Shown in pieces: positions 35,687 to 44,913 of a stretch of 64,000 bases of DNA. The translations under genes were made by a program, and so were the position numbers. The notes beneath the pieces were generated by a model, which worked only from the letters and a program-made list of their open reading frames with translations, did not search any database and was not told the DNA's origin. This DNA is from Pseudobacter ginsenosidimutans (GTDB taxonomy: Bacteria; Bacteroidota; Bacteroidia; Chitinophagales; Chitinophagaceae), in NCBI RefSeq assembly GCF_007970185.1, contig NZ_CP042431.1:6138001-6202000 (forward strand). Reading direction: 5' to 3'. The number at the start of each line of letters is the position of its first letter. Position 1 is the first letter of the stretch.

Positions 35687-37999
35687 TTATTTTCTTTTCC
35701 TCCGAACGAGCAGCACAATGGCTATAATTAGCAGCAGTGCGGGGATCAGGTAAACATATATTTTGAACAACAGGGCTGCTGAGGCGGGCGTCAGTTTCAG
35801 GAACCTGTCTTTCGGCTTCGGGAAGTTGGCGTAATAAGGATACTTATTGTACAGTGTCCAACTATGAAGAGCAAGGCCGATGCCGATGCGTCGCATTCTA
35901 TACGCGCTCATGAAATCTGCATCCCCGGCAACGATGATCCGCTGCTCTTTGTTATTGATCTTCCTGCTGAGCTTCAATGCAATCACGTATGTATCTTTCT
36001 GTATATCGCCTTCAGCAGCAGAAAAAACGGGAGGGGCTGAATCCACTGCCAGCACGCCGGTTTCGATCCATGTTTTTGCATTTCCTGGTGTGGTTATCAC
36101 CGGCTCCACGCTAAAGCCATTTATTTCCTGGTAGCTTAGATTTAACATTCCTTCGTTTTGTACAAGGCCGCCTTTGGTACCATAAGTCTGGTACATCTCC
36201 ATTTCAGGTTCCTTCGCCAGAAAGTTGCCAGACCTGGTAAGGCTATTGATGAAGATATGCGGCATTTCATGTTTGCCCGGGCGAACAATGATACCATCAT
36301 CAGGGTGAACACCAATTTCTTTCAACACCGGAGCGAGAATAAACTGTTTGCCAGGTTCGGCGAAGATGAGGGCGTTACCACCTTGATTGAGGTAGTTGAT
36401 GAGTGCCTGCTGCTCAGTTTGATTGTATGCTGATTTCGGGTCAGCCACTACCAGCAGGTCCAGACCATTGGGCACTTCTCCGGTTGCCAGCGAAATAGTA
36501 TCCGTATCCACGCCATTGTTGATCAGTGAAGTATAGAACTCTTTGGCATTCGTATGGTATTTGTATTCTCTGTCTGTATGATTGAAAGGACTTCTTTCAT
36601 AGTGACCTGTTACGAATGCAACACGTACATCTTCCTTTCTTGTCAACCGGTTGATGCTGGCAGCCACATTTGGCGGTGTCGGCCATAAAGGGTTATCGAA
36701 GGTTCTTAAGAAAGTTTTTTTCCCTTTATATTCCAATTGCATCACCAGCCGAAAAAATTCAGAGCTGAGGTCGATCTTCTTTCTGATCTCCTCCGGTTTC
36801 ATGAAAAGTGAGTGGCGGATATCTAATATTTCTGCCCGGATCTCTGTAATTTCTTCCAATGATTTACCTGGAAATTTTTGATAGAGTGAACTATCTCCAT
36901 CCCGGTGATCATAATAGTATTCATACCGGAACCGGATATTGGGATAGAACCTTATGTACGGCTCCCAAAGGTCTCTCATGTATTTGTTCCTGTTCTGAGG
37001 AAAACCGTATCTGCCTTTTCCATCCAGGAGATTGGTATACAGCGTAACAGTCAGCGGCGATCCATCCATTTGCTTCAACACTTCCTGTATCGCAGGGTGT
37101 AGTGTATTGACCTTATCCCTTGTTGTATCTGCATAAGCGATATTGCGTGGTCTTGAACTGAAGTAGCCAATCAGTATTACAATCAATGCCAGCAGCCCAT
37201 ACCTGGAAGCCCTCACGGTCCATTTCTTTGATTCCTGCGTGCTTTGTAATTTGATCATTGCAAACCCAACAAACAGCAGAATGATAGACAGGAAATACAA
37301 TAGCTCTCTGCTGGTTATCAAACCTCCCAACATCAGATCTGCCTTTCCGGAGATGGAGAGAGCAAAGGTGATATCCCGGATGAGATCGTACTGTTGCCAG
37401 AGTGTTGAAATATTTTCCAGTACAAACAACATGGTAAAGGTGATCACTGCTGCAACGATCTGGTAATTCGTAAGGCAGGAGATGAACAGGCCAATGGCCG
37501 AATAGGTACACATCAGCAGAAATATTCCCAGCAACATGGAGAAACACCAGCTGATCTCCGGTTGCTCTACACTCATGCATACGGAGAACAACTGGATAGC
37601 GATCACCAGTAGCAGGATACAATTATACATTACCAGCCCCAGGTATTTCCCAAGAACGATCTCCCTGGTGTTGACGGGGGATGAATACAATAACCTGATA
37701 GTACCACTGTTCACTTCCCTGCTGATCACTCCCATCGTAAGTAAAGGCACGAACAGGTAGAGGTATACTTTAAATATACCAAGGATACCGGTGGCTACTA
37801 AATTCCCGATGCCGAAGTCAAATCCACCCCAATCAGGGCTTGCATCCATGGCCACTTCCTGCATAATCGAAAACTTCTCCATCACAAAACCGAAGATCCC
37901 GGAACCTACTGTAAAAAAAAGTATGAGTACAAGCCAGGCTATAGGCGAATAGAACAATGTTCTTAGTTCTGCACGGGCTATCTTGAAAATGATTTTCAT
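35687..37999 (-). CDS. GldF-GldG fusion ABC permease (cassette B, permease 2)
   Basis: 770 residues from the ATG at 37999 (MKIIFKIARAELRTLFYSP), 14 bases after the ATPase stop. A longer frame to 38089 overlaps the ATPase gene and is rejected because all four paralogues start at M(K/R)IIFKIARAEL. Contains SREVNSGTIRLLYSSPVNTREIVLGKY, LTNYQIVAAVITF, DITFALSISGKADLML, then GldG-like RDKVNTLHPAIQEVLKQMDGSP and LLVVADPKSAYNQTEQQALI, last helix and LVRRKRK. Counterpart of cassette A permease 2. Confidence 0.88.
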   Translation of the reverse strand: MKIIFKIARAELRTLFYSPIAWLVLILFFTVGSGIFGFVMEKFSIMQEVAMDASPDWGGFDFGIGNLVATGILGIFKVYLYLFVPLLTMGVISREVNSGTIRLLYSSPVNTREIVLGKYLGLVMYNCILLLVIAIQLFSVCMSVEQPEISWCFSMLLGIFLLMCTYSAIGLFISCLTNYQIVAAVITFTMLFVLENISTLWQQYDLIRDITFALSISGKADLMLGGLITSRELLYFLSIILLFVGFAMIKLQSTQESKKWTVRASRYGLLALIVILIGYFSSRPRNIAYADTTRDKVNTLHPAIQEVLKQMDGSPLTVTLYTNLLDGKGRYGFPQNRNKYMRDLWEPYIRFYPNIRFRYEYYYDHRDGDSSLYQKFPGKSLEEITEIRAEILDIRHSLFMKPEEIRKKIDLSSEFFRLVMQLEYKGKKTFLRTFDNPLWPTPPNVAASINRLTRKEDVRVAFVTGHYERSPFNHTDREYKYHTNAKEFYTSLINNGVDTDTISLATGEVPNGLDLLVVADPKSAYNQTEQQALINYLNQGGNALIFAEPGKQFILAPVLKEIGVHPDDGIIVRPGKHEMPHIFINSLTRSGNFLAKEPEMEMYQTYGTKGGLVQNEGMLNLSYQEINGFSVEPVITTPGNAKTWIETGVLAVDSAPPVFSAAEGDIQKDTYVIALKLSRKINNKEQRIIVAGDADFMSAYRMRRIGIGLALHSWTLYNKYPYYANFPKPKDRFLKLTPASAALLFKIYVYLIPALLLIIAIVLLVRRKRK

Positions 38000-38013
38000 A
38001 TTCTTTGACAGGA

Positions 38014-38934
38014 TTAAGATTGTTGAGACAATTGCTTGAACACATCGTCCAAAACGGATTTTTCCAGGTTGATCTCCTGCAGTTTCCAATTGTGTTGCAT
38101 ACTGGCAGCGATGATGGCTTCAGAGATACCGGTTTCGTTGCTGAAAAATATCCTGCACTGTTTGTCTGAAATGAATTCCACTTTTGTAACACCAGGGATC
38201 TTCAGCAATTCGCTGGCTGTTGGTGGATTTTCCATTTTCACAAGTAATGAAGCAGGCTGGATATAATTATTGAAACTCTCCATGGAATCGGAGAATACCA
38301 TTCTGCCTGCTTCGATCATGATGATATCCCTGCAGAGCAGATTGATCTCAGACAATACGTGTGAAGACAATAGTATGGTATGATCCTGTGCAATTTCTTT
38401 GATCAGTTTCCTGGCCTCGATGATCTGATTGGGATCCAGTCCATTTGTTGGCTCATCGAGGATCACGATACTGGGTTTATGGATGATGGCCTGTGCAATG
38501 CCTACGCGCTGCCTGTAGCCTCCAGACAGGTTTTTGATCAGTCTCGAACTGAAATGACTGATGCCTGTTCTGTCCATCACATCGGCTACTGATTTTTTTA
38601 TCTTGTTCTTTTCTATGAACCGGAGCTCTGCGGTGTAAGTGAGATATTCATTCACCGTAAAGTCTGTATACAACGGGGGAGTTTGTGGTAAAAATCCAAT
38701 TTGTTTTTTGGCCAGCCTCGGGTTCCCGCTTTTATCGATGCCGTTGATAAACACTTTGCCTTCTGTTTGATTCAATACACCACAAATGATATTCATGGTG
38801 GTTGATTTGCCGGCTCCGTTGGATCCGAGCAATCCAATGACGCCTGATTGCGTGATCTCGAAATTGATATCGCGGATAGCCCAGGCACTGGCATACCTGT
38901 GGGAGAGATTCTCCACTTTTAGGACTGTACTCAT
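38014..38934 (-). CDS. GldA-like ABC transporter ATP-binding protein (cassette B)
   Basis: 306 residues, same length as in cassette A. Walker A GSNGAGKST (37-45), NLSGGYRQR, SIVILDEPTNGLD, LLSSHVLSE, C-terminal VLDDVFKQLSQQS. Between residues 100 and 220 it is nearly unchanged from the A copy; most substitutions fall in the last 90 residues. It should drive the two fusion permeases of this cassette, and could in principle be exchanged with the A ATPase. Confidence 0.95.
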   Translation of the reverse strand: MSTVLKVENLSHRYASAWAIRDINFEITQSGVIGLLGSNGAGKSTTMNIICGVLNQTEGKVFINGIDKSGNPRLAKKQIGFLPQTPPLYTDFTVNEYLTYTAELRFIEKNKIKKSVADVMDRTGISHFSSRLIKNLSGGYRQRVGIAQAIIHKPSIVILDEPTNGLDPNQIIEARKLIKEIAQDHTILLSSHVLSEINLLCRDIIMIEAGRMVFSDSMESFNNYIQPASLLVKMENPPTASELLKIPGVTKVEFISDKQCRIFFSNETGISEAIIAASMQHNWKLQEINLEKSVLDDVFKQLSQQS

Positions 38935-38978
38935 ATGTTTACGGTAAATGTTTTATTACATGCAGGGAAATGCAGGCT

Positions 38979-39764
38979 CTACCTGTGTTTCATCACTACT
39001 ATTTTTTGTTGGTTGGTGCCCGTGCCGGAAGCGCGGCCTGTAAGAATCAGGGTGAATGGTCTGCCGAGCCATAAGGGAAGATTGATATTGCCGATGTTGA
39101 CGGTTGCAAAACTGGTGATCAGGTTGCCGCTTGCCTGCTCTCTTATCTCGAATTCATGATCCGCTACACCAGGTGCCGCTTTGAACAAGGCAAAATCAGT
39201 GACTGATTTGAAGGGCAACGACTGGATTAAGGATCCCGGAGCCATCCCCTTTATATTCACACTGACCGGCTGGCCTTCGCTAAAGTTGGCGAACCGGATG
39301 AATGTAAGGCTGTCGTTCTCCCTGTAGGCCGGGTATTGATCTTCCAGGATAGAAAAGGTAGCAGTTGCCTTTTCTCCATATATGAACATGGAATAGATCT
39401 TACCGGTTTCCAGTTGCAGATCAACGCTGATCACTGGCCGGTCATGCGGCATGGTGTCCGGTTGTGCATAGAGATCCATTCTTTGAGGGAAGCTATTCAC
39501 GAATATGTTTCGCTGGTCAAATGATTTGTTGAACATTGCAAGTGCCGAACCGTATCGGATCGGGTGCTTCCCGGACAGGTTTGCACGCAACACCACACCA
39601 TCATCCAGTAAATTGACAGGTTGAATGGTTGCAGGGTTTACATCATACAATTTTGTTTTTTTGCAGGCGCTGAAAAAAGTCAGCAACAGAAAAACAGGAA
39701 TGGCGGAAAGTACCCGGTTCCGGAAATAAATGGTCCGGGTTATACCGGTATAGAAGATGGGCAT
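38979..39764 (-). CDS. DUF4397-like lipoprotein (cassette B)
   Basis: 261 residues. Hydrophobic leader and lipobox LLLTFFSAC followed by KK. Two Ig-like halves as in the A copy: ATIQPVNLLDDGVVLRANLSGKHP and LTFIRFANFSEGQPVSVNIKGMAPGSLIQSLPFKS...FEIREQASGNLITSFATV...FTLILTGRASG. The motif VSVNIKGxAPGSLxQxLPF is shared by both copies, while the first half is quite different, consistent with ligand- or receptor-specific variation. 11 bases after the susD stop. Confidence 0.75.
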   Translation of the reverse strand: MPIFYTGITRTIYFRNRVLSAIPVFLLLTFFSACKKTKLYDVNPATIQPVNLLDDGVVLRANLSGKHPIRYGSALAMFNKSFDQRNIFVNSFPQRMDLYAQPDTMPHDRPVISVDLQLETGKIYSMFIYGEKATATFSILEDQYPAYRENDSLTFIRFANFSEGQPVSVNIKGMAPGSLIQSLPFKSVTDFALFKAAPGVADHEFEIREQASGNLITSFATVNIGNINLPLWLGRPFTLILTGRASGTGTNQQKIVVMKHR

Positions 39765-39775
39765 ATTTTTTTTGT

Positions 39776-41236
39776 TTAGCGGTTATTGTATTCCGGATTT
39801 TGAATAATGCCGGGATTGTTTCCTATCTCACCTACCGGAATAGGATACAGGAGCTGGTAATTCCCCAACCAGGGTTGTTTGTGCGAAATGGCGCTCAACA
39901 CTTCTTCCGCTTTCCCCGTTCTTTTCAGATCGAACCAGCGATGCCCCCATTCGGTGAACAATTCAGTTCTTCTTTCCTGCGCAATGGCTTCGATCACCTG
40001 ACCGGCAGAAAGTTGATCGTCTAATTCAGGCACCCCTGCCCTTCTTCTCAGGATGTTGAGGTCGTCGATGGCAGTAGTTTTTGCCGCTGGTGTCAACAAC
40101 ATAGTGGCCTCTGCTCTGATGAGATGCAATTCAGCCATTCTCATGACAGTATAGTACTGCGCTGGTGCGCCATTCTTATATTTTGCGGGAACAAAGCCTC
40201 CAGGCACGGGCACCATCCACAAACTCTTCCGCTTGTCGTTGGCTTCAAATGCGCCCAATAATTCAGGAGTGATGCCGTAAGAAGGGAAATATGTACCTGT
40301 GGCGGGCGGCACATTATACAGTTGCCTGCTTTCAGGTGTTTGATTCAGAATGTTGGGCTCATCACTGGTGGGTTTCAACTGGAAGATCGCCTCTTTGCTG
40401 TTGGCAAGGAATACTTTGCTGATATCTGTCTCTGCGGCAAACAAACCAGTGTGATTGATCACTTCACTGGCACTTGTTATAGCAGACTGATACGCTCCTG
40501 TATAGAGATAAACCCGCGCCAGCAATGCCTCAGCAAACCATTTATTCACTCTAACCCTTTCATTATTGCCTATAGCAAAATCAGCCGTCAGAACAGCCTT
40601 TGCCTTCAACAGATCCGATTTGATCTGATCATATACTTTCGCAACCGGGGATCTGGGAAGAGTGGCTGTTTGCTGGAATTCTGAACTGAGCGTAAGTGGA
40701 ATATCACCATAGAAATTCACCAGGTAGAAAAAGCTGAAGGCACGAAGCACAAGCGCTTCTGCGGTCAATTGTTTTCTTACGCTGTCTGAAAGTGAAGATG
40801 AGGTGGATGCTGCGATTCCTTCCATTACAGCATTGGCATCGTAGATCGCCCGGTAGGCAGATTTCCAGATGGCATCAACCTTGCTGCTATTGGAGAGGGT
40901 CAGTTTGTTCTGTGAAGCAAACAGATCGGTAACTGAATTTGTACTACCGAGCATAAACAGATCGTCCGCAGAAAGGCTGCCGAGAATAGTAGAGAGGCCT
41001 GCTGCGAAATAATTATTGCCGATCTGACGAAGTGCAGTGGTTGTTAATTCCCCTCCATTGATCATTTTTGAATAGACACCTGCAAGCGCCCATTCAGCCT
41101 GTTTATTGGTAACGAAAAGCTCTTCGGTGGTAATGGTATTGATCGGTGGCTCTACCTCCAGTAATTTACTGCAACCGGTTAGCAGCACCATGCAGGTTGA
41201 TATATATGTGATGGGAGAAAAAATGATGGATCGCAT
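39776..41236 (-). CDS. SusD/RagB family outer-membrane lipoprotein (cassette B)
   Basis: 486 residues. Lipobox MVLLTGCSKLLEVEPP, SusD helices TTEELFVTNKQAEWALAGVYSKM, and C-terminal LHLIRAEATMLLTPAAK, LNILRRRAGVPELDDQL, ERRTELFTEWGHRWFDLKRTGKAEEVL, LLYPIPVGEIGNNPGI. Partner of the SusC whose stop is 10 bases upstream. Surface ligand-binding role inferred from family. Confidence 0.93.
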   Translation of the reverse strand: MRSIIFSPITYISTCMVLLTGCSKLLEVEPPINTITTEELFVTNKQAEWALAGVYSKMINGGELTTTALRQIGNNYFAAGLSTILGSLSADDLFMLGSTNSVTDLFASQNKLTLSNSSKVDAIWKSAYRAIYDANAVMEGIAASTSSSLSDSVRKQLTAEALVLRAFSFFYLVNFYGDIPLTLSSEFQQTATLPRSPVAKVYDQIKSDLLKAKAVLTADFAIGNNERVRVNKWFAEALLARVYLYTGAYQSAITSASEVINHTGLFAAETDISKVFLANSKEAIFQLKPTSDEPNILNQTPESRQLYNVPPATGTYFPSYGITPELLGAFEANDKRKSLWMVPVPGGFVPAKYKNGAPAQYYTVMRMAELHLIRAEATMLLTPAAKTTAIDDLNILRRRAGVPELDDQLSAGQVIEAIAQERRTELFTEWGHRWFDLKRTGKAEEVLSAISHKQPWLGNYQLLYPIPVGEIGNNPGIIQNPEYNNR

Positions 41237-41246
41237 GTTCTTGGTT

Positions 41247-44200
41247 TTAGAAATTTAAGGAGATGGAGGTGGCGATCGTGGTGGGGAGAGGCGTTACAAA
41301 AATGCCAGATTCCAGATCAGGATTTACACCTTTGAATGGCGAAATGGTGAACAGGTTTTGGGTCTTGATGGAAAAGCCCGCATCTTTCATCCTGATCTTA
41401 CTGATCCATTTTGCAGGGAGTTTATACGCAACAGCCATGTTGGTCATCCTTAGATAAGATCCATTTACAAAGTTGGCATCAGAGGACCTGGAAATACTTG
41501 CCCCCGTGGTGGAGTACCTGGGATATTTTGCCTGATCGCCGGGTTTTTGCCAGTGGTTATTCTTTACTTCATCCGGTATGGCGATATTCATTTGTTGTCC
41601 TGGCACCATCACAAGATAGGGATGAGCAATGCGCCTGTTGACCAATGAAAAATTAGCAGATACCGACAGGCTCTTGTAACTGGCATCGATATTGAACCCA
41701 CCACTGAATCTCGGTGCACTGAAATCCACAGGAATATAACGATCATCAATATCCGACAGTGGGAAATTTCCACTGCCAACAGTAATTACCCCATCCTTAT
41801 TCCTGTCTTCATAGGTGCCATTTCCGGTAAGAGGGTCGATGCCTGTAAATTTCAGAAAATATTGAGAGGTGAGTGATTCTCCGATTCTCAGTCTTTCACG
41901 GTAAGAAGATCTTTCGAGGTTGGGAAATGCAAGCAGTTTATTACTGTTGCTGCCTAAATTAAAACCAAAATCGAGGCGCCAGTCTTTAGTATTGATGAGA
42001 CTGGCAGACAAGGCGATTTCGATGCCTTTGTTAGCCACTTTTGCTTCCGAGTTGGCAATAACCGAAGGGAAGCCGGTGAGGATGGGCATGGGCAGATCTG
42101 TCAGCTGGTTATCGGTAACTTTCCGGTAAAAAGACAGCTCCAGCGAGATCCTGCTTTCCAGGAATGCCATTGATATGCCCAATTCAGATTGGGTGGTAGA
42201 TTCCCACTGGAATTGCTGATTCATCGGTTTTATCACATGAAAGGCATCCAGCCCATTGTATCTGAACAAGGTCCTTGTACTCCCGAGTCTATCTGATTTT
42301 GACCATCGAGACAAGTACTCATAATCCTGGATATTATCGCTGCCGGTTATGCCATAGCTGCCTCTTAATTTGAAGAACGAGAACCATGATGGCATTATTT
42401 GCCGGAGCCATTTTTCATCAGAAGCGATCCATGCAAGACCCGCAGATGCAAAGTTCCCGAATTGTTTACCGGGCCCGAAATGAGAGGAACCGTCCCTTCT
42501 GGCATTGATATTGATCACATATTTATTGTCCAGTGCATATCTTACAATGAAAGCGCCGGAAACGGTTTTCCGCTGCCGGAAATTTTCAACGAATGTCTTT
42601 CTTAAAGCATTGTTGTAGCTTTTTAACAGGGCATCATTAGGAAATTCTTGCGCCTGGATAGTTTCACTTCTTGTACTTACAGTTTGCAAATTGCCGATCA
42701 GCTGAACAGTCAGGTTGCCTTTACCGATAAATGCATTGTATCTGATCTGGGGTTCAACTGTCCAGTCCTTGTTCACCGTTTCGCCGTAAATAGCTGATGA
42801 GTATCCTTCCAAAACAGGATCGCTGGCAGCCTGGGGAGAATAACTTGCATTCGTATTGTGTGTAAACCTGTAGCCGGCATTTGTTGAAATGGTCAATCCC
42901 CTTATGATCTCATACCTGAAGTTCATGCTGTTTTGTAAAGCAAATGTGTTGCTTACGCTGGGCTTTTTCAGGTTTGAAAACTTAAACAAACTCCCATTGT
43001 TCACCCTGTATGGTTCAAAATTGAATTCGCCTTTTTCATTGTAGATATCAGGTGCATTGGGAGCAAGCGTTCCCAGGTCGCCCAGGAGAGATGCGTTCAC
43101 TTCTGTAAGTGAAAGATTGTTGCTGAAACTGAATCCAAATTTCTGGTCATTACTGGTATGGTTGAGACTGGTAAATAAAGTGCCGCCATGATTCTTACCC
43201 CCATTGTTCATGAGTTCTTTTCTGGTGTCATATTTGACAGAAACAGCATAACTGGTTTGTGACATGCCCCCGCTGATACCGGCATTCACAGTGGTTACTG
43301 ATCCTGTACCTACAAACAATCGCTGCCAGTCAGTGTATTTGGTAGTGTCCCAGCGCACCAGGTCAGGAGCATTCGAGGCATCGGGAATGATCCCATCGTT
43401 CCGGAATGCTTCCCTCCGCATGGCGAGGTATTCCTGGGTATTCAGTAATTTGGGATACCTGGAATTAAACGTAGTTCCCTGATTGACCGATAACCGGAAG
43501 CTGGTTGGCCCCGCTTTTGGTTTTTTGGTAGTGATCAGGATCACTCCATTGGCGCCTCTTGAACCGTAGATGGATGTTGCATCGGCATCTTTCAGCACAC
43601 TCACACTTTCTATATCCATCGGATTAATGCTCAGCAACGGATTCTCTCCACGTACATTGGGCAAGCCACCTTGTACCGCTCCCATAGAGATGGGCAGGTT
43701 TCCTGTTATGTCGGAAACATTCAGGGTAATGAAGGGGATGCCATCTATTACATACAACGGATCGGTAACGGCATTTTGACTGATCGTATTTATTCCCCTG
43801 ATGGTTACCCTCATCGGTGCAGCTGAATTTCCCGACGTTTGCTGGATGGTTAAACCCGGCACCCTGCCGATGAGGGCTTCGAGCACTGTTGCTACCGGTT
43901 GCCTTTCGAGCTCATCAGCTTTTACAGTACCGATATTACCGGTTGCCAGTCTTCTGCTGGTTTTACCATAAGCAGTGACCTGTGTTTCATCCAATATAGA
44001 AGGGGAAACTTTCAAACTGACCATTACAGTGGTACCAGTGATCTTCACTTCCTGATCTGAATAACCGACATAAGAAATAATAAGGATATCCCCCTGTTCG
44101 GCCTGCACGGAAAAACGCCCTGCCGCATCAGTGATTGTGCCTTTTCCAGTTCTCTTTACCACTACACTAACGCCGCTAAATGGACGATTTTGCTCATTCC

Positions 44201-44672
44201 TCACGAATCCCGTTATGAGCTCTTTGTCCGGAAATAAATCCGGAAAAACAGCGGGAGGTTTTGTAACAATCGCTTCCGGCATAACTTTGCGCGACAATAA
44301 AATAGTCTTACCCTGGATCTCATATTCCAGTTGTTCTTCTTTCAAAAGGAAGTCGAGGAATTCACGCAAAGGCATTTTATGTACTGTCAGTGAAACCGGT
44401 TTGGTCCCATCGAAAGTGCCTTTCGTATTCAGCAAAACATAATCTGTTTGCTTCTCGATAGCGGAGAACACCTGTTTAAGAGTCAGGTCTTTACCGGAGA
44501 TGGTCACGGTTTGCGCCATGGTGCCGGAGGCATGCACCTGGAAAAAAGCAACCACGGTCAATAAAATAGTTAGTTTCACTACCAGCAGAGTTTTGGTTAG
44601 ACCCCGGTACCGCTGCGGCGGACAGTCGGAAAAAGCCTTAGCCGTTCCGGAGTCAAAAGCAGTTTTTTGCAT
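41247..44672 (-). CDS. SusC/RagA TonB-dependent transporter with STN domain (cassette B)
   Basis: 1141 residues. Signal helix ending near ASGTMAQT, STN domain (LTLKQVFSAIEKQTDYVLLNTKG, about 58-125), carboxypeptidase-like domain (GFVRNEQNRPFSGVSVVVKRTGKGTITDAAGRFSV), plug with PLYVIDGIPF and VLKDADATSIYGSRGANGVILITTKK, barrel ending in TIATSISLNF. The STN domain indicates signalling to the FecR of this cassette. Barrel regions differ considerably from the cassette A receptor, suggesting another ligand. ATG at 44672 is 241 bases from the FecR stop. Confidence 0.94.
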   Translation of the reverse strand: MQKTAFDSGTAKAFSDCPPQRYRGLTKTLLVVKLTILLTVVAFFQVHASGTMAQTVTISGKDLTLKQVFSAIEKQTDYVLLNTKGTFDGTKPVSLTVHKMPLREFLDFLLKEEQLEYEIQGKTILLSRKVMPEAIVTKPPAVFPDLFPDKELITGFVRNEQNRPFSGVSVVVKRTGKGTITDAAGRFSVQAEQGDILIISYVGYSDQEVKITGTTVMVSLKVSPSILDETQVTAYGKTSRRLATGNIGTVKADELERQPVATVLEALIGRVPGLTIQQTSGNSAAPMRVTIRGINTISQNAVTDPLYVIDGIPFITLNVSDITGNLPISMGAVQGGLPNVRGENPLLSINPMDIESVSVLKDADATSIYGSRGANGVILITTKKPKAGPTSFRLSVNQGTTFNSRYPKLLNTQEYLAMRREAFRNDGIIPDASNAPDLVRWDTTKYTDWQRLFVGTGSVTTVNAGISGGMSQTSYAVSVKYDTRKELMNNGGKNHGGTLFTSLNHTSNDQKFGFSFSNNLSLTEVNASLLGDLGTLAPNAPDIYNEKGEFNFEPYRVNNGSLFKFSNLKKPSVSNTFALQNSMNFRYEIIRGLTISTNAGYRFTHNTNASYSPQAASDPVLEGYSSAIYGETVNKDWTVEPQIRYNAFIGKGNLTVQLIGNLQTVSTRSETIQAQEFPNDALLKSYNNALRKTFVENFRQRKTVSGAFIVRYALDNKYVININARRDGSSHFGPGKQFGNFASAGLAWIASDEKWLRQIMPSWFSFFKLRGSYGITGSDNIQDYEYLSRWSKSDRLGSTRTLFRYNGLDAFHVIKPMNQQFQWESTTQSELGISMAFLESRISLELSFYRKVTDNQLTDLPMPILTGFPSVIANSEAKVANKGIEIALSASLINTKDWRLDFGFNLGSNSNKLLAFPNLERSSYRERLRIGESLTSQYFLKFTGIDPLTGNGTYEDRNKDGVITVGSGNFPLSDIDDRYIPVDFSAPRFSGGFNIDASYKSLSVSANFSLVNRRIAHPYLVMVPGQQMNIAIPDEVKNNHWQKPGDQAKYPRYSTTGASISRSSDANFVNGSYLRMTNMAVAYKLPAKWISKIRMKDAGFSIKTQNLFTISPFKGVNPDLESGIFVTPLPTTIATSISLNF

Positions 44673-44684
44673 ACTTTCGTACTT

Positions 44685-44774
44685 GTTCGGTTAATAAAAA
44701 TGTGTTGCAAGACCATTTGACATCAACTGAATTCCAACCGTCACGGGAGCGAACCGTGGCGGTTTTCTTTTCAA
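44685..44774 (+). ncRNA. Candidate cis-antisense small RNA opposite the susC leader (cassette B)
   Basis: Same arrangement as in cassette A: ATCAACTGAA at 44722-44731, four bases, then a T-tailed plus-strand hairpin. Flanking susC-proximal sequence is also partly conserved (GGTTAA and TTGC motifs in the same order). Stem sequences differ between the copies while pairing is kept, which supports selection on structure. Start of the RNA is a guess; no promoter is defined. Confidence 0.4.
44736..44772 (+). terminator. Plus-strand T-tailed hairpin in the FecR-susC gap (cassette B)
   Basis: An 11-bp stem AACCGTCACGG / CCGTGGCGGTT (44736-44746, 44754-44764) with 7-base loop and one G-U pair, then TTCTTTTC. 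In minus-strand RNA that pair becomes C-A, a mismatch, so the structure is better formed in plus-strand RNA. Confidence 0.62.
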
Positions 44775-44845
44775 CCGATGGGTTTGGGATAGAACCCGGT
44801 AATTAAAAAAATGGGATAAGGTCCTGGCGGAGTATTTAACGATGC

Positions 44846-44880
44846 AAAAAACTCCCTGGCCGGCAAGCGCCCGGCCCTGC
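44846..44880 (-). terminator. Possible terminator or attenuator after FecR (cassette B)
   Basis: Minus-strand hairpin GGCCGG / CCGGCC (6 bp, 7-base loop; 44858-44876), followed by AGGGAGTTTTTTG. It lies 34 bases after the FecR stop and before susC, so it may end the sigma-FecR transcript and separate it from the sigma-driven susC operon. Confidence 0.55.
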
Positions 44881-44913
44881 TTTTTTCATATGACAGGTGT
44901 ATGATTGATACCT

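Noticed and set aside
37999-38089. N-terminal extension of cassette B permease 2
   Set aside because: It overlaps the ATPase gene and is absent from the three paralogues, which all start at M(K/R)IIFKIARAEL.
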